Assembly (NCBI GenBank): GCA_964569055.1 | Contig: CAZMSZ010000062.1 | Location: 1-26,232, forward strand | Length of the DNA stretch: 26,232 nt | Source of the DNA: JAWLGW01 sp964569055 | Lineage (GTDB): Bacteria; Planctomycetota; J058 | Direction of reading: 5' to 3' | In this document: piece after piece, positions 15,191 through 22,453 of the stretch | How positions within the stretch are numbered: position 1 is the first letter of the stretch | How the letters are laid out: every line of letters starts with the position of its first letter | Notes under the pieces: model-generated | What the model was told of the DNA's origin: nothing | What the model saw: the letters and a program-made list of their open reading frames with translations, nothing else | Database searches by the model: none | Position numbers and translations under genes: made by a program

Positions 15191-15234
15191 CCCCGCGAGG
15201 GGGGAAATGCTACGCGAGGGGCGCGAGACGCCCC
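15191..15234. promoter_or_regulatory. Two small hairpins and a -10-like box before the adaptor gene
   Basis: Minus-strand reading gives GGGGCG-5 nt-CGCCCC (15218-15234) and CCCC-TCGC-GGGG (15191-15202). A TAGCAT box lies between them at 15207-15212, about 28 bases before the adaptor ATG. No convincing -35 box is visible. The efflux operon may have its own promoter here. Confidence 0.35.
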
Positions 15235-15247
15235 AGCGGGAGCGCAA

Positions 15248-15263
15248 AGGCGGCGGGCCGCCT
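15248..15263 (-). terminator. Weak terminator-like hairpin after the kinase stop
   Basis: On the minus strand AGGCGG-CCCG-CCGCCT forms a perfect 6-bp stem with a 4-base loop, overlapping the kinase stop codon and followed by TTGCG. The T tract is too short for a classical intrinsic terminator, so this is tentative. Confidence 0.35.
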
Positions 15264-18200
15264 CAGCGCAGGCGCTCGGCGAACCGGCGGGCGTCGGGGT
15301 GGTCGATCGCGGCGGCGAGCTCGCGCGCCCGCGCCCGCTCGCCGGCGGCGAGCGCCGCCCGCGCGACCTCGAGCCCTGCCAGCGGGTCGTGCTCGACCAC
15401 CGCGTCCGCCTCGGCCGCGACCTCGGCCCAGGCCTCGGCGGCCCGGCCGAGGCCGCTCAGCGCGCGGCACAGGGTGCCGAGCACCAGCGCCCGCTCGCGG
15501 CCCACCCTGACCTCGCTGCTCACGACCCCAGGCGCGCTCAGAGTCGCGCGCGCCTCGCGGATCAAGGGCAGCGCCTCCGCCGGACCGAGCCGCAGCAGCG
15601 TGAAGTTCGCCAGCGCCCGCTGGAGCCTGCCGACCTGCGCGGCCCGCTCGCCTGCTTCGAGCCGGTCCGTCCGGGTGCGGACGTCGTCGATTCCACGGCG
15701 CAGCGCGGCGAGCGCCTGGTCGTGCCGCCCGAACCGCCAGTGCACGGCGGCGACGTAGTAGTGCAGGTCGCCGCGCTTGTCCTGGCGCAGCTCGGGCGCG
15801 GCGAGGCCCGCCTCGCAGCACGCGATCTGCTCGCGCCCCAGCGGCTCGAGCTCCTCGGGCAGCGCGCCTTCCTGGGCGCGCGCGACCAACACGACGTCCA
15901 GCCGGCGGGCGGCTCGGGAGTACCCCTCCGCCACGTAGCGCGCGGCGAGGTCGGGCCCCAGCCCCGGATGGGTCACGGAGTCGACGATCGCGCGCCCGAG
16001 GCGGAGCTGCTCGGCGGTCGGCCGCCCCTCCCCCGCGACCTCGTCGTACAGGGCGCGGGCGAAGCGGGCCGCCCGGCTGCGGGGATGGCGCTCGCTGAAC
16101 CAGTCCAGCTCCGCGGGTCGCACCACGAGCGCCAGCTGGGACGCCGTGAGCGCGCTGCCGCAGCGCAGGCAGGCCAGAGCCGCCAGGGTGGCCACCCGGG
16201 GGAACTCGCGGACCACCGTCACCAGGGTCACGGCCCGCGCCAGCTCCGCGATCAGCTCCGGCGCGAGCCGCCAGGTGGGGTCGACCTCGTACGCCAGGCG
16301 GCGGTCGAGCTCGAGCATGCGCCCCAGCAGCTCGAACGCGCTCCTGGTGCCGGGCCGCTCGCGCTCGAGCCGCCCGAACTCCGCCAGCGCCTCGGCGCAG
16401 CGCGCCGCGAGGGCCGCCCGCAGCAGGGCGGGGAGCGTGAGCCCCGCGGGCGGGTCCGTCGCGCCCGCCGCGGCGCGCGCGATCGACGCCAGCCGCCCGA
16501 GCAGGGCCGCCTCACGCCCCCGCGCCCAGGCCTCCTCGAGCGCGTGGACCCAGGCGGGGCCGCACGCCGCCAGGGCTCGCGCGCCCACGCGCGCCGGGGC
16601 GTCGGGGTCGAGCGTCCGGGCGGCGGCGAGCAGCGCCGCGCACGCCTCCTGCGCAGCGTCGGGCCGCGAGACCTCGGCCAGCTCGCTCAGCTCGCGGCTC
16701 GCGCGCCGCACGAGCCGCCGTTCGAACCACGCGCGCGCCTCACCCTCGAGGCCCAGCGCGGCCCGCTCGGCCCAGGCCCCGAGCGCGGCCGGCTCGAGCA
16801 GCTCGACCTCGAGCAGGCGCGCGGGCGAGAACCCCGGCTCGAGGGTCAGCGCCCGGGCGAGCCGCTCGCGGGCCTGCCGCTCCTCGCCCGCCGCCGCGAG
16901 CGCGACGGCGTCCGCGACCAGGGTCGCGGCGTGTCGACGCGTGGTCGCCGGCGCCAGGTCGCGGGCGCCCTCCGCGGCGAGCACGCGGCGGGCGGCCTGC
17001 GCCAGCGCGAGCGCGCGGGCGCGGCGCGCCTCCCCCGCGGCGGCGAGGCCGCGCAGCCCGGTCAGCGCGCGCTCGCGCGCCGCGAGCGCGGCGGCGAGGT
17101 CCGCCGCCGCCTCGCGGGGCGTCGCGCCCGCCAGGGCCGGGATCGCCTCGCGCTCGAGCGCCGCCTCGATCCGCGCCAGCTCGGCGGTCGCGCGGCCACG
17201 CCGCGTCCCGATCGCCAGCGCGCCCAGACCCAGGGCGAGCGTCAGGCCGGCGAGCGCGAGCGCGCGCGCGAGGCGGCGCCGGGGGCGGACGCTCGGCGCG
17301 CCGCGCCGCAGGCTCAGCAGGCGCCCTTCGACCGAGGCGAGGTCGGGGCGAGCGGCGGGGTCCTTGGCGAGCAGCTCGTGCACCAGCTCGTCGAGCGCCG
17401 CGAGGAGCGCGACGTCCTCCGTCGAGGCGGCCGCGGCCGCCCGGCGCTCGCGCACCCGTGGCGCGGGCGCGTGCACCACCGCGTGCAGCACCGCCAGGAC
17501 CTGCGCGCCCGGGAACGGCGGCTCGCCGGTCAAGGCCGCGAACAGGAGCGCGCCCAGGCCGTAGGCGTCGGCCCGCTCGCCCGCCGGCTCGCCGCGCGCC
17601 TGCTCGGGCGCCATGCAGTTGGGCGTGCCGACCACGTCGCCCGAAGCCGTGAGGCGCAGCGAGGCGCCCTCGAGCCGCGCCACGCCGAAGTCCGCCAGGC
17701 GCGGCTCGCCGCGGTCGTCGAACAGCACGTTGGCCGGCTTCACGTCGCGGTGGAGCACGCCGTGGCGGTGCGCGTGTCGGAGCGCCTGCGTCAGCGACAG
17801 CGCCAGCTCGAGCGCCGCGCGCGGCCCGAGCGGGCCGCCCTGACGGAGGCGGTCCGCCAGGGTCCCGCCAGGCAGCAGGTCCTGCACCAGGTAGGGCGCC
17901 TCGCCGGTGAGGTCGGCGGCGTGCACCCGGACCACGTGCGGGTGGTCGAGCCGCGCCAGCAGCTCCGCCTCGCGCCCCAGGCGCAGGCGCGCCTCGCTCC
18001 CCGCCCCCGGGAGCAGGGTCTTGAGCGCGTAGCGGGCGCCGGTCGCCGGGTCGAGCGCCTCCCACACCGCCCCCATGCCGCCGCGGGCGAGCTCGCGCAC
18101 CAGGACGTAGCGGCCGAGCCGCGCGCCGGACGCCGCGGCGGCTGTGGGGACGAGCTCGCCCGTCGGCTCCGAGCTCCGCGCCGCCTCGCGCAGCGCGTCC

Positions 18201-18376
18201 GCCAGGAGCGGCGGGGCGACCAGGCCGCGGGCCAGGAGGGTCAGCGCCAGCGAGGCCTCGGCGCCGGCGGCGCGCCGGGCGCCCGCCTCGGCCAGGGCGG
18301 CCTCGAGCACCTCGGGCGGGAGGGCGCCGCGCGCCGAGAGCGCCCGGGCGAGCGCGGCGTCGAGCGGCTCGCTCAC
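15263..18376 (-). CDS. Transmembrane Ser/Thr kinase with long helical C-terminus
   Basis: The protein has 1037 residues from a GTG at 18376. Residues 1-68 form a helical domain like the GspE/MshE N-terminal domain, matching the plan of the kinase at 2654-5635. The kinase domain (about 87-357) has ARGGMG at 97-102, Lys119, HRDVKPAN from 209, DFG 229-231 and PNCMAPEQ near 252-259, where Cys replaces the usual Tyr. One membrane span lies at about 369-390. Roughly 645 Ala/Leu/Arg-rich residues follow, probably helical repeats outside the cytoplasm. It begins 13 bp after the exported-protein stop, so it is probably co-transcribed with that gene and the GspF-domain gene. Kinase activity is well supported; what the large outer part senses is unknown. 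Confidence 0.92.
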   Translation of the reverse strand: MSEPLDAALARALSARGALPPEVLEAALAEAGARRAAGAEASLALTLLARGLVAPPLLADALREAARSSEPTGELVPTAAAASGARLGRYVLVRELARGGMGAVWEALDPATGARYALKTLLPGAGSEARLRLGREAELLARLDHPHVVRVHAADLTGEAPYLVQDLLPGGTLADRLRQGGPLGPRAALELALSLTQALRHAHRHGVLHRDVKPANVLFDDRGEPRLADFGVARLEGASLRLTASGDVVGTPNCMAPEQARGEPAGERADAYGLGALLFAALTGEPPFPGAQVLAVLHAVVHAPAPRVRERRAAAAASTEDVALLAALDELVHELLAKDPAARPDLASVEGRLLSLRRGAPSVRPRRRLARALALAGLTLALGLGALAIGTRRGRATAELARIEAALEREAIPALAGATPREAAADLAAALAARERALTGLRGLAAAGEARRARALALAQAARRVLAAEGARDLAPATTRRHAATLVADAVALAAAGEERQARERLARALTLEPGFSPARLLEVELLEPAALGAWAERAALGLEGEARAWFERRLVRRASRELSELAEVSRPDAAQEACAALLAAARTLDPDAPARVGARALAACGPAWVHALEEAWARGREAALLGRLASIARAAAGATDPPAGLTLPALLRAALAARCAEALAEFGRLERERPGTRSAFELLGRMLELDRRLAYEVDPTWRLAPELIAELARAVTLVTVVREFPRVATLAALACLRCGSALTASQLALVVRPAELDWFSERHPRSRAARFARALYDEVAGEGRPTAEQLRLGRAIVDSVTHPGLGPDLAARYVAEGYSRAARRLDVVLVARAQEGALPEELEPLGREQIACCEAGLAAPELRQDKRGDLHYYVAAVHWRFGRHDQALAALRRGIDDVRTRTDRLEAGERAAQVGRLQRALANFTLLRLGPAEALPLIREARATLSAPGVVSSEVRVGRERALVLGTLCRALSGLGRAAEAWAEVAAEADAVVEHDPLAGLEVARAALAAGERARARELAAAIDHPDARRFAERLR

Positions 18377-18389
18377 GCCGCCCGCGCGC

Positions 18390-19598
18390 TCACCGCGAGC
18401 CTGCCGCCTCGGCCCGCGGCAGGTCCACGATCAGCCAGCGCCCCTCGACCTCCTCGAGCACGAACGCGAACCCGGGGGCGGTCGCGGGGGCCACCTGCAC
18501 CCGCCCCTCGACGCCGGGTGACACGACGAGGTCGTCCTCGGCCACCGCCCCGGCGCCCACGCTCAGGCCGCGGGCCTGCAGCCACTCGGGGTCGCCGAGC
18601 CGCCCCAGCAGCACGTCCGCGAACGTGCGGCGCAGCCGGTGGTCGCGCGGGTCGCCGCCCGCCTCGCGGTAGAGCGCGGAGACGTCGAGCAGCGCGCCCG
18701 CCCCCTCGCGGTCGCCGCGCGCCAGCGCGCGCAGGAACGTGGCCAGGGCGGCCGCCGGCCCGGCCCGCTCGACCGGCGGGGCGGCGAGCGCGGGGTCGGC
18801 GAACCGGAGCCGCCCCGCGCCATGGCCCAAGCTGGTGCGCAGCTCGCGCGGCGCGCCGCCCGGGGCGCGGTCGCGGATCAGGGTCGAGCGCGCCGGCCCC
18901 TCGCTGCGCGCCAGGCGCAGCGCCGCCCGCTCGCCGTCGCCGGCGAGCGTCACGTTCAGCGCGTCCTCCACCGACAGGCGCCAGCTCGCGGGCGCGCCCG
19001 TCTCGAGGTCGAGCGCCCGCAGGCTGAGCCGCGCGCCCAGCGCGTCGGGGGCGAGCCGCGCCAGGCGCTCGCCGATCCCCAGCGGCGGGGTCAGCACGAT
19101 CACGTCGGCCGGGACGTCCTCGAGCACCGTCCGGGTGGGCTGCGCGCTCCCCTGGCCGACGTAGCGCACCCAGCGCTCCTCTTCGCCCTCGCGCTCGCGC
19201 CGCAGCGTGACCCGCTCGCTCGACACGACCCCCTCGCCGCGCGGCTCCTCGGTCTCGAGCACGACCTCGAGCGCCGAGAGGTCGGACCGCACGTCGGCCC
19301 GAACCAGCAGCCGGACCGAGCCGAGCCCGGGGAGCTCGAGGGCGAGGCGGTCGTTGAGCCGGTAGATCGGCTGGCCGTCGCGCTCGAGGACGTCGGTCCG
19401 CAGCACCAGCGTGCCGATCGGCTCGCCCTCGCCGATCGCCGCGGACAGGCGCACGATCCCCGACAGCTCCGCGCGCGGGCCCGCCCGCCCCAGCTCGGCG
19501 CGCCAGGCCTCGCCCGCCGCGCGCGGGCTGTCCTGCGCGGCGGCCGGCAGGGCCGCGAGCAGGGCCAGGATCCCGACGAGACGGCCTGCGCGGCGCAC
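18390..19598 (-). CDS. Exported protein of unknown function
   Basis: A 402-residue protein with a clear signal peptide (Arg-rich start, hydrophobic core, cleavage near ALPAAAQ, residues 18-22). The rest is rich in beta-strand patterns with charged and Val/Leu alternation, suggesting a periplasmic or outer-membrane-associated beta domain. The last third changes to a helical segment followed by a small strand-rich ending (VEGRWLIVDLP). I do not recognise a family. The GTG at 19598 was chosen because the signal peptide starts there; the frame stays open much further upstream, but that part is antisense or shadow to the GspF-domain gene. It starts 8 bp after that gene's stop and ends 13 bp before the kinase start, a tight three-gene arrangement. 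Confidence 0.8.
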   Translation of the reverse strand: MRRAGRLVGILALLAALPAAAQDSPRAAGEAWRAELGRAGPRAELSGIVRLSAAIGEGEPIGTLVLRTDVLERDGQPIYRLNDRLALELPGLGSVRLLVRADVRSDLSALEVVLETEEPRGEGVVSSERVTLRREREGEEERWVRYVGQGSAQPTRTVLEDVPADVIVLTPPLGIGERLARLAPDALGARLSLRALDLETGAPASWRLSVEDALNVTLAGDGERAALRLARSEGPARSTLIRDRAPGGAPRELRTSLGHGAGRLRFADPALAAPPVERAGPAAALATFLRALARGDREGAGALLDVSALYREAGGDPRDHRLRRTFADVLLGRLGDPEWLQARGLSVGAGAVAEDDLVVSPGVEGRVQVAPATAPGFAFVLEEVEGRWLIVDLPRAEAAGSR

Positions 19599-19606
19599 GC
19601 GCGCGC

Positions 19607-20194
19607 CTACAGCAGCCGGGTGATCGCCCGCAGCGCGTTGGGCAGGTCGCGGGACTCGCCGTAGCAGAGCAGGTCGCGGCTGGTGGCGTCGAACACCTCG
19701 GGGAAGCGCTCGGCGGCGGTGGCCAGCTTCATGCCGCTGCGAGTCGCCGTGCGCAGCCCTTCGGCCACCTCCCCCAGCGGGCCGTGGTGGAAGTCGTGGG
19801 CCAGCTCGCCCAGCGCCTCGTCGCTCGAGAAGCCGCTCTCGACCATCAGGGCCCAGGTCTCGAAGAAGCGCTGGCGCGGCTCGAGGTCCCCCTCCACGCG
19901 GGCGCGCACCAGGCGGGCCAGCTTGGGCAGCACCACCGACAGGCAGCCCGAGCGGCGCGAGATCGTCAGCAGCGCCAACGAGCTGCGCGAGCAGAGCTGG
20001 GGGTAGTCGGCCAGGGTGGCCGCGAAGTCGTCTCCGCGCTTGGCGGCGGAGATCATGGCGTCGTACGCCTCGCACAGCGTCGCGTCGCGGCAGTCCTGAC
20101 GCAGGTTCTCGAGCGAGTCGACGATCGGCCGCCCCAGCTCGATCAGGACCGAGAGGTTGTTCAGGAACCGCAGCTCCGCCGAATCCGCCGACAT
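19607..20194 (-). CDS. Stand-alone soluble GspF (T2SF)-domain protein, duplicated
   Basis: The 195-residue protein consists of two copies of the helical cytoplasmic domain found in type II secretion/type IV pilus platform proteins (GspF/PilC). Copy 1 is about residues 9-98 and copy 2 about 109-195. Both show an F-x-x-x-L-x-x-L/M-I/V-E-x-G pattern followed by the amphipathic helices and the FPEVF/YPQL segment typical of the domain. The membrane segments that separate the domains in GspF are absent, and no hydrophobic stretch is present. The protein cannot act as a normal membrane platform; it may bind an ATPase or another partner in the cytoplasm. The ATG at 20194 has GGGAGG just upstream. It is directly followed by the exported protein and a kinase, and no pilus or secretion genes are nearby. 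Confidence 0.82.
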   Translation of the reverse strand: MSADSAELRFLNNLSVLIELGRPIVDSLENLRQDCRDATLCEAYDAMISAAKRGDDFAATLADYPQLCSRSSLALLTISRRSGCLSVVLPKLARLVRARVEGDLEPRQRFFETWALMVESGFSSDEALGELAHDFHHGPLGEVAEGLRTATRSGMKLATAAERFPEVFDATSRDLLCYGESRDLPNALRAITRLL

Positions 20195-20223
20195 CCCCGC
20201 CTCCCGACGCCGCGCGCCTGGGA

Positions 20224-20259
20224 CGCCGCGCGCCCGCCGGCGCGGCGGGCGGCGCGGCG
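20224..20259. promoter_or_regulatory. Strong 36-nt hairpin between halogenase-like and GspF-domain genes
   Basis: A 9-bp perfect stem (20231-20239 with 20243-20251, 3-base loop) extends by 7 more pairs (20224-20230 with 20253-20259) after one bulged base. No T tract follows on the minus strand. It may mark transcript separation or mRNA processing in this 104-bp spacer. Confidence 0.45.
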
Positions 20260-20298
20260 CGCCTCGACTGAAGAGGTTGCGGGACGGAGCGGCTCGGG

Positions 20299-22329
20299 TC
20301 AAGCCCCCGGGCCAGGGGCGCCGCCCCGGGCCGCCTGGGCCCCGGCCGTCTCGCGGGCGAGGGTGGCGAGCATGGCCATCGAGCGCCCGCGCTGGCGCCA
20401 CCAGCGCTCGCCGAGCAGCTCGTACACGTTGACGAACTCGGGCGGTGCGTCGAGCCAGGGCGTGTGCTCGGCGCTCCAGCGCACGGCCGGCTGGACCTCG
20501 TCGCGGCACGGCTCCCCGTCGAACTCGGTCAGCTCGGGCGCCTCGTTGATCGCGCGGCGCACCTCGCGCTCCTCGTCGGGGGTGCGGCAGGCCTCGAGCA
20601 GCCCGTAGAAGGGCAGCGCCCAGCGCGCGGGCGAGAGGCTCACGTCGAGCGCGAGGCCGCGCGCGGCGAGCCGCTCGCGCATGGCCTCCTCGAGCGCCGC
20701 GAACGCCTCGGCCCAGAACGCCTCGCCCAGGCCGTGCGCCGCCTCGAGCTCGAGCAGGCGGGGGTAGACCGCGGTCATGGCCTCGAACGGGAGCCGGCGC
20801 ACGGGCGAGCGCTCGCCGTCGAACAGGGCGTCCATCAGGGCCAGCGCGCAGCCCACGTCGATGTCGTGGTGCGCGCGGCGGACCCGCTCGAAGTCGAACG
20901 GGCGGCCGAGGCTCTGCTCGAAGCGAATGTACGGCTCGGCCCGGAACCCGAGCTGGTTGTAGGTGAAGCGCCCCGCGTTGTGCCGGCGCAGCGCGCCGCG
21001 CTCCTTGAGGCGGGCGTAGGCGTGGCGGAGCAGCCGCGAGAAGAAGCGCCCGCGCTCGAGCGACCACTCGCTGAGCGCGTGGAGGTCGCGCAGGAAGCCG
21101 GGCTCGCGGAGCTCGCCGCAGAAGTAGGCGCGGGTGTAGACGTTCCAGTAGACGTGCAGGTCGCGGCGGTAGCGGACCAGGCTCAGCTCGTGCGAGGCGA
21201 AGGTCGGGTAGAGCCCCGAGACGGAGACCAAGAAGTGCTCGTAGACCAGCTCGAGCGTCCGCTCGTACAGGGCGAGCCGCTCGGCGTCGACCGGCTCCCC
21301 GGGGCGGTCGCGCGCCACGAGGTCGACCACGTACTCGCAGCCGAGCGCGATGAAGTCGATCCCGTTGCTGAAGAACGGGTCGACGAACCCCGCCGCGACC
21401 CCGATCGAGGCGACCCGGTCCGGGCTCAGGTAGCGCTCGGGCCGGAACGAGAACCGCTTGAGCTGGCCGTGGTCGACCGGGCGCGCGTCGGCGAGGAGGT
21501 CGCGCAGGCGGCGGTGGCGCGCGAAGAACGCCAGGAGCGAGGGCAGGTCGCTGGGGGCGTCGGTCAGGACCGTGTGGTCGTAGCCGAGCCCCACGCTGAG
21601 CAGGCCGCTCGCCTGCGGGATCAACCAGATCCAGTAGCCCTCGCCCATGAGGTGGTTGGTCGACAGGTAGCGGGGCGAGAACTGGAACCGATTCGAGCCG
21701 GGGCGCACCAGCTGGTCGAGCCGCTTGGCCCCCTCGAACCAGGCCCAGCAGGCGGAGTGGGTCAGCCGCTCCTCGGGGTGGAGGTTGCCCTGCGCGCGCC
21801 CGAGCAGCGAGCGGGTGCCGGTGGCGTCGATCAGCCAGCGCGCCTCGATCCGGCGCGCGCGCCCCTCCTGCTCGAACGTGACGGTGTGCGGCGCGCCGCC
21901 TCGCCCGGCGAGGGGCGTGAGCTGGCGCAGGTTCCAGCGGTGGTCCGCGCCGCTCGCCCCGTTGAGCTCGATCAACAGCCGCTCGAGCGTCTCGCGCTCG
22001 AGCTGGTAGGTCCGCCAGTAGGCGTAGGCCGCGGGGCCGTCCTCGGAGGCCTCGGCGAACGGCAGCGAGCAGGCCTCGTCGTCGAACCAGAACCGCAGCC
22101 CGTTCTTGGGGAGCTGCGAGCGGGCCAACAGCGGCCCGAGCTGGAGGCGGACGTTGAGGAAGTGGGCCCCGATCTCCACGGTCGACTCGCCCACCTTGCG
22201 CCGCGGCCCCTCGCCCTTGTCGAGCGTCACCACCCGCACCCCGGGCTGCTCCAGGGCCAGGAGCCGCGTCAAGGTCAGACCGGCCAGGCCGCCGCCCAGG
22301 ATCGCCACGTCGAACCGCTCGGTCTCCAT
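20299..22329 (-). CDS. Flavin-dependent halogenase-like oxidoreductase
   Basis: A 676-residue protein of the tryptophan/phenol halogenase-like flavoprotein superfamily. It shows the FAD-binding GGGLAG at 12-17, the VGEST motif at 46-50, a Lys at 75 in PKNGLRF at the place of the catalytic lysine, a second dinucleotide signature (WLIDATG, 165-171) and the halogenase signature WIWLIP at 233-238. These enzymes use reduced FAD and oxygen to halogenate or hydroxylate aromatic substrates. Known members are about 500-550 residues, so the ~130-residue C-terminal extension is extra. The ATG at 22329 has GGAGGA five bases upstream. The gene is divergent from an acyltransferase, a pairing reminiscent of aryl-polyene, xanthomonadin and flexirubin clusters, but no ketosynthase or carrier protein is in the window. 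Halogenation itself is not proven. Confidence 0.87.
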   Translation of the reverse strand: METERFDVAILGGGLAGLTLTRLLALEQPGVRVVTLDKGEGPRRKVGESTVEIGAHFLNVRLQLGPLLARSQLPKNGLRFWFDDEACSLPFAEASEDGPAAYAYWRTYQLERETLERLLIELNGASGADHRWNLRQLTPLAGRGGAPHTVTFEQEGRARRIEARWLIDATGTRSLLGRAQGNLHPEERLTHSACWAWFEGAKRLDQLVRPGSNRFQFSPRYLSTNHLMGEGYWIWLIPQASGLLSVGLGYDHTVLTDAPSDLPSLLAFFARHRRLRDLLADARPVDHGQLKRFSFRPERYLSPDRVASIGVAAGFVDPFFSNGIDFIALGCEYVVDLVARDRPGEPVDAERLALYERTLELVYEHFLVSVSGLYPTFASHELSLVRYRRDLHVYWNVYTRAYFCGELREPGFLRDLHALSEWSLERGRFFSRLLRHAYARLKERGALRRHNAGRFTYNQLGFRAEPYIRFEQSLGRPFDFERVRRAHHDIDVGCALALMDALFDGERSPVRRLPFEAMTAVYPRLLELEAAHGLGEAFWAEAFAALEEAMRERLAARGLALDVSLSPARWALPFYGLLEACRTPDEEREVRRAINEAPELTEFDGEPCRDEVQPAVRWSAEHTPWLDAPPEFVNVYELLGERWWRQRGRSMAMLATLARETAGAQAARGGAPGPGA

Positions 22330-22453
22330 GCTCGTCCTCCGGGCGCGCCGCGCCCGCCGTGCGAGCCGGGAGTGTCTCCGGGCGGCGCGGCCGCGGGAAG
22401 GGCGAGGCGCGGGGCGCCGCACGGTCCATTCGCGGGGGTAGGATCGCGCGCCC
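22330..22453. promoter_or_regulatory. Divergent promoter region, halogenase-like/acyltransferase
   Basis: This 124-bp spacer must hold promoters for both directions. Rightward, TAGGAT at 22439-22444 is a TANNNT -10-like box nine bases before the GTG of the acyltransferase. An imperfect inverted repeat, CCGGGAG-TGT-CTCCGGG (22366-22382, one mismatched pair), may be an operator. Confidence 0.4.

Noticed and set aside
13736..19027. A 1763-residue plus-strand open frame
   Set aside because: It is antisense to the adaptor, kinase and exported-protein genes, is dominated by Arg, Gly, Ala and His, and shows no domain.
22366..22382. Perfect operator palindrome CCGGGAG-TGT-CTCCGGG
   Set aside because: One pair in each arm is G opposite G, so it is imperfect. 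It is mentioned only as a weak candidate in the divergent spacer.
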